From an uncultured Megasphaera sp. (lineage in GTDB: Bacteria; Bacillota; Negativicutes; Veillonellales; Megasphaeraceae), in assembly GCA_937895695.1 (NCBI GenBank), contig CALBLM010000110.1:1-11716 (forward strand): a stretch of DNA of 11,716 bases. Reading direction: 5' to 3'. Below, in pieces: positions 1 to 6,203 of the stretch (the first letter of the stretch is position 1; each line of letters begins with the position of its first letter). The notes beneath the pieces were generated by a model. That model searched no databases. It was given only the letters and a program-made list of their open reading frames with translations, and was not told the origin of the DNA. A program made the position numbers and the translations under genes.

Positions 1-460
1 TGACATCCGAAGGTGGTACAGAAACGGATTCCTCCTCTTGGATAGCATGTTCTGTAACAGCATGTTTTTGAGTATCACCGATACGTACAGTATCACCACC
101 ATCTGTCACGGACTGATCCGCTGCAAGCGGTTCTGAAGAGGTATCTTCCTGTACGCAATAAAAATTAGGAGCCGTCTTAATACCATTTTGATGAACAAAT
201 ACAATCGCTGTACCTTCGTTGGGACGAGCAATAATATCCACAGAAACTAAGGAACCATCTGCCATAGCCGCTGCTTTTCCCGCTTCTACAGCAGCCCGAA
301 CAGCACCTACATCACCATTGACTTTTATCGTCATCATACCGCTGCCGCGAGCCGCTTCTAATCCGATAAGCGTCACATTCGCCGCTTTCGCCATAACATC
401 GGCAGTTTCAATAGCACTGCTAAGTCCCGTTACTTCTACAAGCCCTAATGCTTTTTCCAT
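1..460 (-). CDS. BMC-H shell protein with C-terminal extension (partial, runs off left edge)
   Basis: The start is ATG at 460-458, 19 nt after the preceding gene, behind a purine-rich site (AGGGAAGA). The visible 153 codons have no stop, so the 3' end lies outside the window. Residues 1 to about 88 form one canonical bacterial microcompartment (BMC) domain: it opens MEKALGLVEVTGL, has NVTLIGLEAARGSG at the pore loop, then NGDVGAVRAAVEAG. Such proteins assemble as hexamers tiling the shell. The pore loop reads AARGSG where the PduA-type neighbour at 1239-1517 has KIGSG, so it is one residue longer and carries an Arg beside the pore. After about residue 95 comes a tail of at least 55 residues, rich in acidic, Ser, Thr and Gln residues, with one visible Cys and no recognised fold. 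Long-tailed BMC-H proteins such as PduK exist, but I cannot assign this tail. The BMC domain is certain; the role of the tail is unknown. Confidence 0.93.
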   Translation of the reverse strand, partial: MEKALGLVEVTGLSSAIETADVMAKAANVTLIGLEAARGSGMMTIKVNGDVGAVRAAVEAGKAAAMADGSLVSVDIIARPNEGTAIVFVHQNGIKTAPNFYCVQEDTSSEPLAADQSVTDGGDTVRIGDTQKHAVTEHAIQEEESVSVPPSDV

Positions 461-479
461 GTATCTTCCCTGCCTTTGT

Positions 480-1217
480 CTAGTATGATTCACGAATCAA
501 TGCAATCTGTCTGCGATCCGCTTCTTCTTGTGCCAACGAGGTAACAACAGCACCGGATTCAAGATGAATGGTTGTTCCTTCCGGATAGCGATGAATATCT
601 GCCGTCGTAACAACATGGCTATGCAGCGTAATCTGCGGAGCAGCTGCGTTCGGTTCTATGCTGGTTGCAACAGCTGGCTCATGTTGTGTGCTTTGAAAAG
701 AGCCAATCGTAATACCATATGTCAAAATTGTTTTATAATATGAAAGAATTTGCTGCACATAAGCGTCCGGTTCATGACCGGTAAATTTTTGCAAGCCATC
801 TATCATAAAATGAATTTGGCTGCCTGCGGCTAAACACCGAGCCAACCATTGCGTTGCAAACGTATCTTGAATACATAACGCCGTTTTCGCTGCAAACGTA
901 TGAGAAATGGTCGGATACACAGTCAGCGAACCCACCAGAGGAAGGTTCGCTGACTCCGTCCGGCTGACAATACGGCGAAAAGGGAACTCTGCCATTAGCT
1001 GGCAGAGTTTATCTTGCGGCCATTCGTCCGGTACAATCGCCGTAAACGCATCCCCTTTTGCCAGTTCTTGCTGTGATATATGCCATGGACCATCAAAGGA
1101 ACGGGAAAAGACTACATATACAGTGCGTTCGCACTGTTGTTGTTGCTTTTCTTCTTCCAGTACTTTCAGTACTGCTCGAAGTACCATATTGCGAAACTCA
1201 TTGCCATTGATATCCAT
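480..1217 (-). CDS. Microcompartment-associated flavoprotein-like protein
   Basis: This gene lies 21 nt after the PduA-type gene and 19 nt before the next shell gene, behind GAGGTGAT, so it belongs to the operon. The 245 residues show three parts. Residues 1-23 form a predicted amphipathic helix (FRNMVLRAVLKVLEEE) followed by a short Gln run, the arrangement of an encapsulation peptide plus linker. Residues about 31-175 resemble the Rossmann-like flavoprotein family (HFCD/PF02441 type): a beta strand TVYVVFSRS, then PTISHTFAAKTALCIQDTFA, which matches the family's usual N-T-hydrophobic-A-K-x-A-x-x-I-x-D pattern, and a later helix-strand IDGLQ segment. Residues about 198-242 form a small module (VVTTADIHRYPEG through GAVVTSLAQEEA) of a kind I recall at the ends of other microcompartment-associated proteins. 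I infer an FMN-binding redox or structural protein in the lumen. The flavoprotein call comes from motif memory, not an alignment. Confidence 0.6.
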   Translation of the reverse strand: MDINGNEFRNMVLRAVLKVLEEEKQQQQCERTVYVVFSRSFDGPWHISQQELAKGDAFTAIVPDEWPQDKLCQLMAEFPFRRIVSRTESANLPLVGSLTVYPTISHTFAAKTALCIQDTFATQWLARCLAAGSQIHFMIDGLQKFTGHEPDAYVQQILSYYKTILTYGITIGSFQSTQHEPAVATSIEPNAAAPQITLHSHVVTTADIHRYPEGTTIHLESGAVVTSLAQEEADRRQIALIRESY

Positions 1218-1238
1218 TCTGTATCACCTCACAAGGAA

Positions 1239-1517
1239 TTAGTCCAAATGAGGCAGAATTTTTTCCACATCCGTATGAGGACGAGGAATAACATGTACGG
1301 ATACTACTTCGCCTACGATTTTAGCCGATGCTGCACCGGCATCGACAGCTGCTTTAACAGCGCCTACATCGCCGCGAACCATAACGGTTACCAAACCGGA
1401 ACCGATTTTTTCATACCCAATCAAGGTAACGTTTGCTGCTTTAACCATTGCATCAGCTGCTTCAATGGAGCCAACTAATCCTTTTGTTTCTACCATGCCT
1501 AATGCTTCGTTTGTCAT
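1239..1517 (-). CDS. pduA: Hexameric microcompartment shell protein, PduA/PduJ type
   Basis: This 92-residue single BMC-domain protein has the usual length for the family. It reads like PduA/PduJ along its whole length: ALGMVETKGLVGSIEAADAM at the N-terminus, the pore loop GYEKIGSG with the pore-lining Ser, VRGDVGAVKAAVDAG, and the tail HVIPRPHTDVEKILP. Such hexamers form the bulk of the shell facets, and in the Pdu system their central pore admits 1,2-propanediol while holding back the aldehyde. The start is fixed by AGGAGG placed 8 nt before the ATG. It sits 47 nt after pduB, matching the usual order of trimer gene then major hexamer gene. PduA and PduJ cannot be told apart from the sequence alone, so the symbol is by family resemblance. 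Confidence 0.96.
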   Translation of the reverse strand: MTNEALGMVETKGLVGSIEAADAMVKAANVTLIGYEKIGSGLVTVMVRGDVGAVKAAVDAGAASAKIVGEVVSVHVIPRPHTDVEKILPHLD

Positions 1518-1564
1518 TGTATATTCCTCCTGGTCTGTTTACTATAAAGAGATATGACTACCTA

Positions 1565-2386
1565 TTAAATGTACGGTGTTGTGGTGGATTTTGGTTCATC
1601 ACCTAGCGCACCCAATAATTTCTTGCCCACAGCAATAGCTGCCTTGACAGCTTGACGAACGGCGCCGGAATCACCGCTGAAGCATAAAATCACTTCGTTA
1701 GAATAGCTTGTGCCGCCATTACCCGGTGAAGAATAGCCAACGACTTCTACATTCGCTGCTTTAACAGCTGTATCTGCCAATACGACACCAATCGCTGCTG
1801 GACCGGCACATGTCATGCCGAAGGCTTTGCCGAATTTAGCACCCAGTGCTTTTTCCAAGCAATAGCTAGCTCTTGCAGAATACTGGAATTCCAAATGGCC
1901 GGCATCATTGCCATATACATCGCCAAAGTATTTCGGTACTGCCTGCAATGCCGTTTCAACAGCACGGCGAGCATCTGAAACATCTTCAGCACCAATAATA
2001 ATCAACGAACCATGACCGGCACCTCCTTTGGTATCACGCGGCAATTCAACGGAAATAATTTCCGTGTTCGTTGCTTTCACAGCATCATCAACGGCCATGA
2101 TCTGCGGGCCTGCGCCTGTACGCGCGCCAATAATACCGATAGAACGGAATTTTCCAAGTTTCATGACATCTTTGAGCATCGGATCGACACTGGCAATAAC
2201 CAATCCAATCGTATCTCCAATAGCCGTTCCTACAAATTCAGTTCTTCCTACAGCATGATTAATACCTGATGCATCGCCTTTCATGCCTGTATTTTCGGCC
2301 TGTGCCGGAGCAGCAGCCGGACTGGTCTTGGCATTTAATTCTGCTTTGACCTGGTTCATTACTTTTTCTAATAATTCCTGATCCAT
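1565..2386 (-). CDS. pduB: Trimeric tandem-BMC shell protein PduB
   Basis: The protein has 273 residues, close to the roughly 270 of Salmonella PduB, and resembles it throughout. It contains two fused BMC domains (about residues 48-155 and 156-265) with the diagnostic segments RTEFVGTAIGDTIGLVIA, IGARTGAGPQIMA, VELPRDTKGGAGHGSLIIIG, GDVYGNDAGHLEFQY and GDSGAVRQAVKAA, ending KSTTTPYI. PduB forms pseudohexameric trimers in the shell. The first 18 residues (MDQELLEKVMNQVKAELN) form an amphipathic helix followed by an Ala/Pro linker (residues 20-31). In Salmonella this N-terminal stretch is known to tie the shell to the enzyme core, and its retention here suggests the same job. The start is set by AAGGAGGG just upstream. 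The gene lies 12 nt after the activase gene, so the two are surely cotranscribed. Confidence 0.97.
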   Translation of the reverse strand: MDQELLEKVMNQVKAELNAKTSPAAAPAQAENTGMKGDASGINHAVGRTEFVGTAIGDTIGLVIASVDPMLKDVMKLGKFRSIGIIGARTGAGPQIMAVDDAVKATNTEIISVELPRDTKGGAGHGSLIIIGAEDVSDARRAVETALQAVPKYFGDVYGNDAGHLEFQYSARASYCLEKALGAKFGKAFGMTCAGPAAIGVVLADTAVKAANVEVVGYSSPGNGGTSYSNEVILCFSGDSGAVRQAVKAAIAVGKKLLGALGDEPKSTTTPYI

Positions 2387-2398
2387 ACATGACCCTCC

Positions 2399-3340
2399 TT
2401 ATGATTCATCCCCAATCCGACAGTGCACGCCGGCCTGTTCGACAAGGGGTCTATATATTTCTAAATCTTGATTTGTTAATGATTGGGCACTCAATCGATT
2501 CATTTTATATTCAAGGCCCATCATGGTATATTTGCTTTCTCCCAATGCATGATACGGCAGTAAGTGAACGTAGTTTACATTTCCTAAGGAAGCTGCAAAT
2601 TCTGCAATAGCCCGTATTTCGTCTTCCGAATGATTAAATTTGGGAATGACGGGAACCCGTACCGTGAGCGGTGCAAATGCAGCTATTTTTCTTGCATTAT
2701 TTAAAATAAGCTCGTTGGATACGCCTGTAAACAATCGATGTTTTTCAGGATCCATATGTTTAATATCCATCAAAATCGTATCCACATATGGAAGTACCTT
2801 TAAAATATCACACGGTTCAGCACAACCTTCTGTTTCAATAGCTGTACTCCATCCCTGGGCTTTACAAGCTTTAAATAATTCACAAGCAAAATCAGGCTGC
2901 ATAAACGGATCACCGCCTGATAAGGTAACACCGCCGCCGGAATGACGAAACGTAGAGCGATCTTTCTTGAGCACTTCAATTAACTCGCCAACACGCATGC
3001 GATGTCCTTTCATGACCAGTGCGCCAACCGGGCAGGCAGCAGCACAGTCTCCCTTTCCAATACAAGTGTTGTAATCAAAATGACGTATGCCATCTTCACC
3101 AAACTGCACAGCATGCTGCGTGCAGACGCTTTCACAGCGTCTGCAATGCACGCATTCTGCTTCGTTATACATCACAACCGGCCGACGCCGCTGCGATTCA
3201 GGATTACTGCACCACCAGCATGAAAGAGGGCACCCTTTAAGGAATACAATCGTACGAATTCCAGGACCGTCGTTTAAGGAAAAACGCTGAATATCAAATA
3301 CATCGCCTTCTGCCTGATAATCAATCGTTACCGTAGACAT
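2399..3340 (-). CDS. Glycyl radical enzyme activase (radical SAM)
   Basis: The protein installs the glycyl radical on the dehydratase by reductive cleavage of S-adenosylmethionine. The radical-SAM cluster motif C-x3-C-x2-C is in GCPLSCWWCSNPE. It is followed by a two-cluster ferredoxin-like insert: CVHCRRCESVC, then CIGKGDCAAACPVGAL. This architecture is typical of activases for diol/glycerol dehydratase, choline lyase and hydroxyphenylacetate decarboxylase, and unlike the shorter PflA. Further family segments are SGGGVTLSGGDPFMQPDF (SAM-binding GGDP), DTILMDIKHMD and VRVPVIPKFN. I place the start at the ATG at 3340-3338, giving 313 residues, because GGGG lies 8 nt before it; a TTG two codons upstream sits almost on top of that site. 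It follows the dehydratase gene by 38 nt, the usual pairing, which makes that enzyme its near-certain substrate. Confidence 0.96.
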   Translation of the reverse strand: MSTVTIDYQAEGDVFDIQRFSLNDGPGIRTIVFLKGCPLSCWWCSNPESQRRRPVVMYNEAECVHCRRCESVCTQHAVQFGEDGIRHFDYNTCIGKGDCAAACPVGALVMKGHRMRVGELIEVLKKDRSTFRHSGGGVTLSGGDPFMQPDFACELFKACKAQGWSTAIETEGCAEPCDILKVLPYVDTILMDIKHMDPEKHRLFTGVSNELILNNARKIAAFAPLTVRVPVIPKFNHSEDEIRAIAEFAASLGNVNYVHLLPYHALGESKYTMMGLEYKMNRLSAQSLTNQDLEIYRPLVEQAGVHCRIGDES

Positions 3341-3378
3341 CTTCAAATCCCCTTTCAGACAGGCAATCCGCTAAGGGA

Positions 3379-5970
3379 TTAAAATTCAAATTCTGTTCTG
3401 TCGATAATATTATCCTGTACTTCTTTCGCCAAGGAAATGAACTGTGCGGAATAACCGGCAACACGAACAACCAAGTCTTTATGCTGTTCCGGATGTTTCT
3501 GTGCATCCACCAAGGTTGCTTTATCGATAACATTAAACTGTACATGCATGCCTTTATTGTCAAAGTATGCACGGCAAAGAGCTGCAAACCGTTTTAACCC
3601 TTCATCGCCAGCCAATGCGGACGGGCTGAATTTTTGGTTATATAATGTCCCATTGGAGAATGTTTCATGTTCCAATTTGGCAACAGACATAATTGCTGCC
3701 GTCGGGCCGTTCGTATCACAACCTGCTCGAGGAGATACACCATCCGCAAGCGGTGTCCATGCCAACCGGCCATCTGGAAGCGGTGCTACATCTTTACCAA
3801 AGAGAACATTAGCTGATACTGGATAGCAACCAGCCTGGAACTGACCACCGCGCGGGTTTTTATATTTCTGTACTTCCCGTGCATAAATCTGACCAGCTTC
3901 GCGTGTAATAATATCGACAACATCATCATCGTTACCAAACCAAGTCGTATTTTCCATAATACGTTTGATTTGCTGATACCGTGCTTCATTTCCTGTTGCG
4001 GCAGGAGCTGCAGCCGGTGCCGATGTATTGCCTTGCAAGCTTTGTTGTAATTCATTAATATCAATGCTGCCATTAGCAGAGAGAATCTTCTTAACGGCTT
4101 CATAAATCTGACGTTCATCCATGCCTGCCAGCGGCGTACTTCCTGCAGCAGCGCAGCAGCCTGTGCCAAACCACGTTGCCAGTTTGCCCGTTTCATCAGG
4201 ATAGCCAAAGTTATGATCCATTGCTTCCTGCAATTCAGCCATCGATACTTCGCCGTTTTCAAAAACATGTTTCTGAATCGCTGCAAAGGAGTCGCCATTA
4301 TCGGCTACGCCGAATGCCTGCGGGCCTGTGAAGTTGTAGATAGCGCCGCCTTCCTGCATGGACATGCCGCGACCCAAGCAATCATCGACCAAAGCGGATT
4401 CAAACGGCAACGGTGCGCGTTCTGCATGTGCATAATCAACTGCATTATCAGCTTCAACCAATAATTTAACAAAGTATTCCATCTGTTTCTTATAGGCTGC
4501 CAGTAATTCACCCAGGTTTTTGAAATCTTTCATTTCGCCAGTCTTAGATCCAAGCTGTACCTGACCATTACGACCATTATGCAAGGTAATATCGAGTACT
4601 TTGGCAATATTGAAGAATGCCGCATCATGCCATCCTTCTGTCTTATGAGGAACCTGCGGTTCTACGCAGCCAATAATGCAATAGCCGCGAGCTTCACGAA
4701 GTGGAATGCCTCGGTTCATCATAGCCGGAATGATGACTTCATCATTATACATAGCCGGATAGCCATAGCCTAAGCGGACAAGTTCGCAAGCACGATATAA
4801 GAATTCATCCGGTGTTTTATTGGAATAACGGATAGAGAACGACGGAGCTGCCATCGCAACATGAGCAGCTGCATCAATCAGCATATACGACAAGGGGTTC
4901 GTTGCATCGACGCCATCTTCATCAATGCCACCGCATTGAATGTTCTGGAAAATAGCATAACCGGCAAATGCCTGGTCAGAAACGGCATCACGGGTTTTAT
5001 TCAAATCATTGAATTTAATCCATACATTATCCAACAATTCCTGTGCAAATTCTTTGCTAATCGTTTTATCTGCTTCCAAGTACGGATACATGTACTGGTC
5101 AAAACGTCCCGGAGAAATAGAGTGACCACTCGATTCAATCTGAAGAATTAATTGTACGAACCAGAAGGACTGCAATGCTTCCCACCAGTTGGTTGCCGGG
5201 AATTCCGGTACACGGCGGCAGTTTGCAGCAATCTGCGTCAATTCTGCCTTACGAGTCGGATTGCTTTCGCGGGCTGCCAACTGATCGCAAAGATCGGCAT
5301 AGCGATGGGCATAAGTAATAGCTGCTTTATACGTAATAATAACAGCATCGTAAAAATCACGTTTTTTAATATCTTCCGGAACAGCACCGGACAATTTGGC
5401 TTTTTGCGCTTCCGCTTCAATAATGATGCCGGAAAAACCTTTGGCTAATACTTTGCCATAGTCAACGCAAACATGACCAACGCCATTAAAATAGTAGTTA
5501 CCTACGGTAAATACACCATTTGCCTGTGCATCTAAGCAAGGCTGGGACATATAGCTTGTAGCCAAGTCACTGGTTGTCTTGCCGGGCCAGTACAAAAATG
5601 CATCATGAAGACGTTTTGCTGTATCTTTCGGAATTTCAAAGGGATCGGCCATACGCGTAGCCATCGTATCAAATTCTTTTTCTACCCAATCAAAGGAATA
5701 TTCCGGATAAATCTGGCAGCCATGTACGCTAACCGTCAACGAACCGGCGATTAATTCATTATCACGAATAGCAATAGGAATTTCTGTTAAAATCTTTTCG
5801 ACTGCTTTAGCACGACGAATGACAATCGGCAATCCTTCTGTTTCTTTATATGAAGCAGTAATTAATTCCGCACGATCTGCTTCAACAGTTGGTGTTGCAT
5901 CGTAAATTGCATTTTTTAATGCTTTAATACGATCGGTTGGTTGGGTAAACCCTTTTGCTAATACATCCAT
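3379..5970 (-). CDS. Glycyl radical diol dehydratase (1,2-propanediol or glycerol), B12-independent
   Basis: This 863-residue protein belongs to the glycyl radical family (PFL-like). The thiyl Cys is C435 in GCVEPQ, the catalytic Glu is E437, and the radical Gly is G839 in VRVAGYSA. Compared with the active-site numbers I remember for Clostridium butyricum glycerol dehydratase (H164, H281, S282, C433, E435, D447, Y640, G763), this protein has H166, H283, S284, C435, E437, D449, Y716 and G839. That is an offset of +2 until D449 and +76 after it, so about 74 residues are inserted between, at about 589-664. The segment HKTEGWHDAAFFN after the Cys fits diol/glycerol dehydratases and excludes choline lyase, whose Thr/Tyr pattern differs. 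It dehydrates 1,2-propanediol to propionaldehyde, or glycerol to 3-hydroxypropionaldehyde; the shell context favours propanediol. There is no N-terminal encapsulation extension. The start is ATG behind AAGGAGG, and it is the first gene of the operon. Confidence 0.94.
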   Translation of the reverse strand: MDVLAKGFTQPTDRIKALKNAIYDATPTVEADRAELITASYKETEGLPIVIRRAKAVEKILTEIPIAIRDNELIAGSLTVSVHGCQIYPEYSFDWVEKEFDTMATRMADPFEIPKDTAKRLHDAFLYWPGKTTSDLATSYMSQPCLDAQANGVFTVGNYYFNGVGHVCVDYGKVLAKGFSGIIIEAEAQKAKLSGAVPEDIKKRDFYDAVIITYKAAITYAHRYADLCDQLAARESNPTRKAELTQIAANCRRVPEFPATNWWEALQSFWFVQLILQIESSGHSISPGRFDQYMYPYLEADKTISKEFAQELLDNVWIKFNDLNKTRDAVSDQAFAGYAIFQNIQCGGIDEDGVDATNPLSYMLIDAAAHVAMAAPSFSIRYSNKTPDEFLYRACELVRLGYGYPAMYNDEVIIPAMMNRGIPLREARGYCIIGCVEPQVPHKTEGWHDAAFFNIAKVLDITLHNGRNGQVQLGSKTGEMKDFKNLGELLAAYKKQMEYFVKLLVEADNAVDYAHAERAPLPFESALVDDCLGRGMSMQEGGAIYNFTGPQAFGVADNGDSFAAIQKHVFENGEVSMAELQEAMDHNFGYPDETGKLATWFGTGCCAAAGSTPLAGMDERQIYEAVKKILSANGSIDINELQQSLQGNTSAPAAAPAATGNEARYQQIKRIMENTTWFGNDDDVVDIITREAGQIYAREVQKYKNPRGGQFQAGCYPVSANVLFGKDVAPLPDGRLAWTPLADGVSPRAGCDTNGPTAAIMSVAKLEHETFSNGTLYNQKFSPSALAGDEGLKRFAALCRAYFDNKGMHVQFNVIDKATLVDAQKHPEQHKDLVVRVAGYSAQFISLAKEVQDNIIDRTEFEF
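3979..4206 (-). other. In-frame insertion in the dehydratase: candidate internal encapsulation peptide
   Basis: These codons specify residues about 589-664, lying between MDHNFG and YQQIKRIMEN, two stretches that I expect to be nearly adjacent in dehydratases lacking an insert. The insert contains a small-residue, Cys-containing part (FGTGCCAAAGSTPLAG), then a predicted amphipathic helix at residues 617-632 (DERQIYEAVKKIL, with I622, V626, I629 and L630 on one face), a second short helix at about 635-646 (DINELQQSL), and an Ala/Pro linker (APAAAPAATG, 651-660). Helix plus Ala/Pro linker is the layout of microcompartment encapsulation peptides. The position and pattern are seen in the sequence; the function is inferred. 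Confidence 0.6.
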
Positions 5971-6066
5971 AAGTATAGCCTCCTTAATCTATTCTTGCTC
6001 AAACGTAGTCCATCTCATCACCACGTCCAGTGGCATGCGTAAATCGCAATTCGATGTTTCGAGTTG

Positions 6067-6095
6067 ATTATATCATTAAACAATAGCACTTAATT
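6067..6095 (-). promoter_or_regulatory. Probable promoter of the dehydratase-shell operon
   Basis: Read on the minus strand, a perfect TATAAT lies at 6072-6067, preceded by TGA, giving an extended -10 (TGATATAAT). The hexamer 17 nt upstream is AATTAA, a poor -35. A good extended -10 with a weak -35 fits a promoter that needs an activator, such as the PocR/AraC-type regulator encoded nearby. Transcription would start near 6060, leaving a leader of about 90 nt before the dehydratase ATG. Confidence 0.55.
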
Positions 6096-6120
6096 ATCTT
6101 TATCCATGAGAAATACCACT
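6082..6120 (-). repeat. Direct repeat upstream of the operon promoter, possible activator site
   Basis: On the plus strand AATAGCACT (6082-6090) and AATACCACT (6112-6120) match at eight of nine bases and lie 30 bp apart, about three helical turns. The similarity extends weakly beyond the core, to 15 of 22 bases by eye. The promoter-proximal copy overlaps the weak -35. AraC-family activators bind direct repeats on one face of the helix next to -35, so this is a reasonable operator candidate, though usual half-site spacing is nearer 21 bp. Confidence 0.35.
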
Positions 6121-6149
6121 ATTTTGATGTAACAATTCTATTTTTTTGC

Positions 6150-6190
6150 AAAAAAAAGACTGCAGTAACCAATATTATGTTACTACAGTC
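6150..6190 (-). terminator. Rho-independent terminator of the regulator-metK unit
   Basis: On the minus strand, a 12-bp stem with one mismatch (GACTGTAGTAAC with GTTACTGCAGTC, plus-strand arms 6158-6169 and 6179-6190) encloses a 9-nt loop and runs directly into eight T residues (plus-strand A run 6150-6157). It starts 13 nt after the metK stop codon. It insulates metK from the dehydratase operon, so the operon must use its own promoter. Confidence 0.92.
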
Positions 6191-6203
6191 ACATAGCTGT
6201 ATA

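Larger units (their letters stand above)
5971..6149. other. Intergenic region between metK terminator and dehydratase gene
   Basis: This spacer holds the operon promoter and its upstream repeats, followed by a leader of about 90 nt. The leader contains a short inverted repeat ATCG-CAATT-CGAT (6043-6055) just after the predicted start of transcription and a small potential hairpin CCAC-GTCCA-GTGG (6021-6033). Both are weak. I see no small open reading frame with a convincing ribosome binding site and no recognisable riboswitch. Confidence 0.5.

Noticed and set aside
2270..2290. Internal start for a short PduB form (PduB') at Met35 of the pduB gene
   Set aside because: A Met lies near the place where Salmonella uses an internal start, but no purine-rich site is found at proper spacing before it; the upstream bases are GC-rich and the nearest AGG is only 2-3 nt away.
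3786..4298. Minus-strand frame of 170 codons within the dehydratase insertion region
   Set aside because: It is an out-of-frame shadow of the dehydratase gene, with no start signal and with a composition typical of shifted coding sequence.
3379..5970. Choline trimethylamine-lyase (CutC) or isethionate lyase as the identity of the glycyl radical enzyme
   Set aside because: The residues after the catalytic Cys read HKTEGWHDAAFFN, with Asp at the diol-binding position and His/Ser at 283-284, matching diol/glycerol dehydratase; the CutC Thr and Tyr choline-site pattern is absent, and PduA/PduB-type shell proteins support a diol substrate.
6013..6060. Riboswitch or attenuator in the dehydratase leader
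   Set aside because: Only a 4-bp stem (CCAC/GTGG) and a 4-bp inverted repeat are visible, with no U-run terminator and no known aptamer signature.
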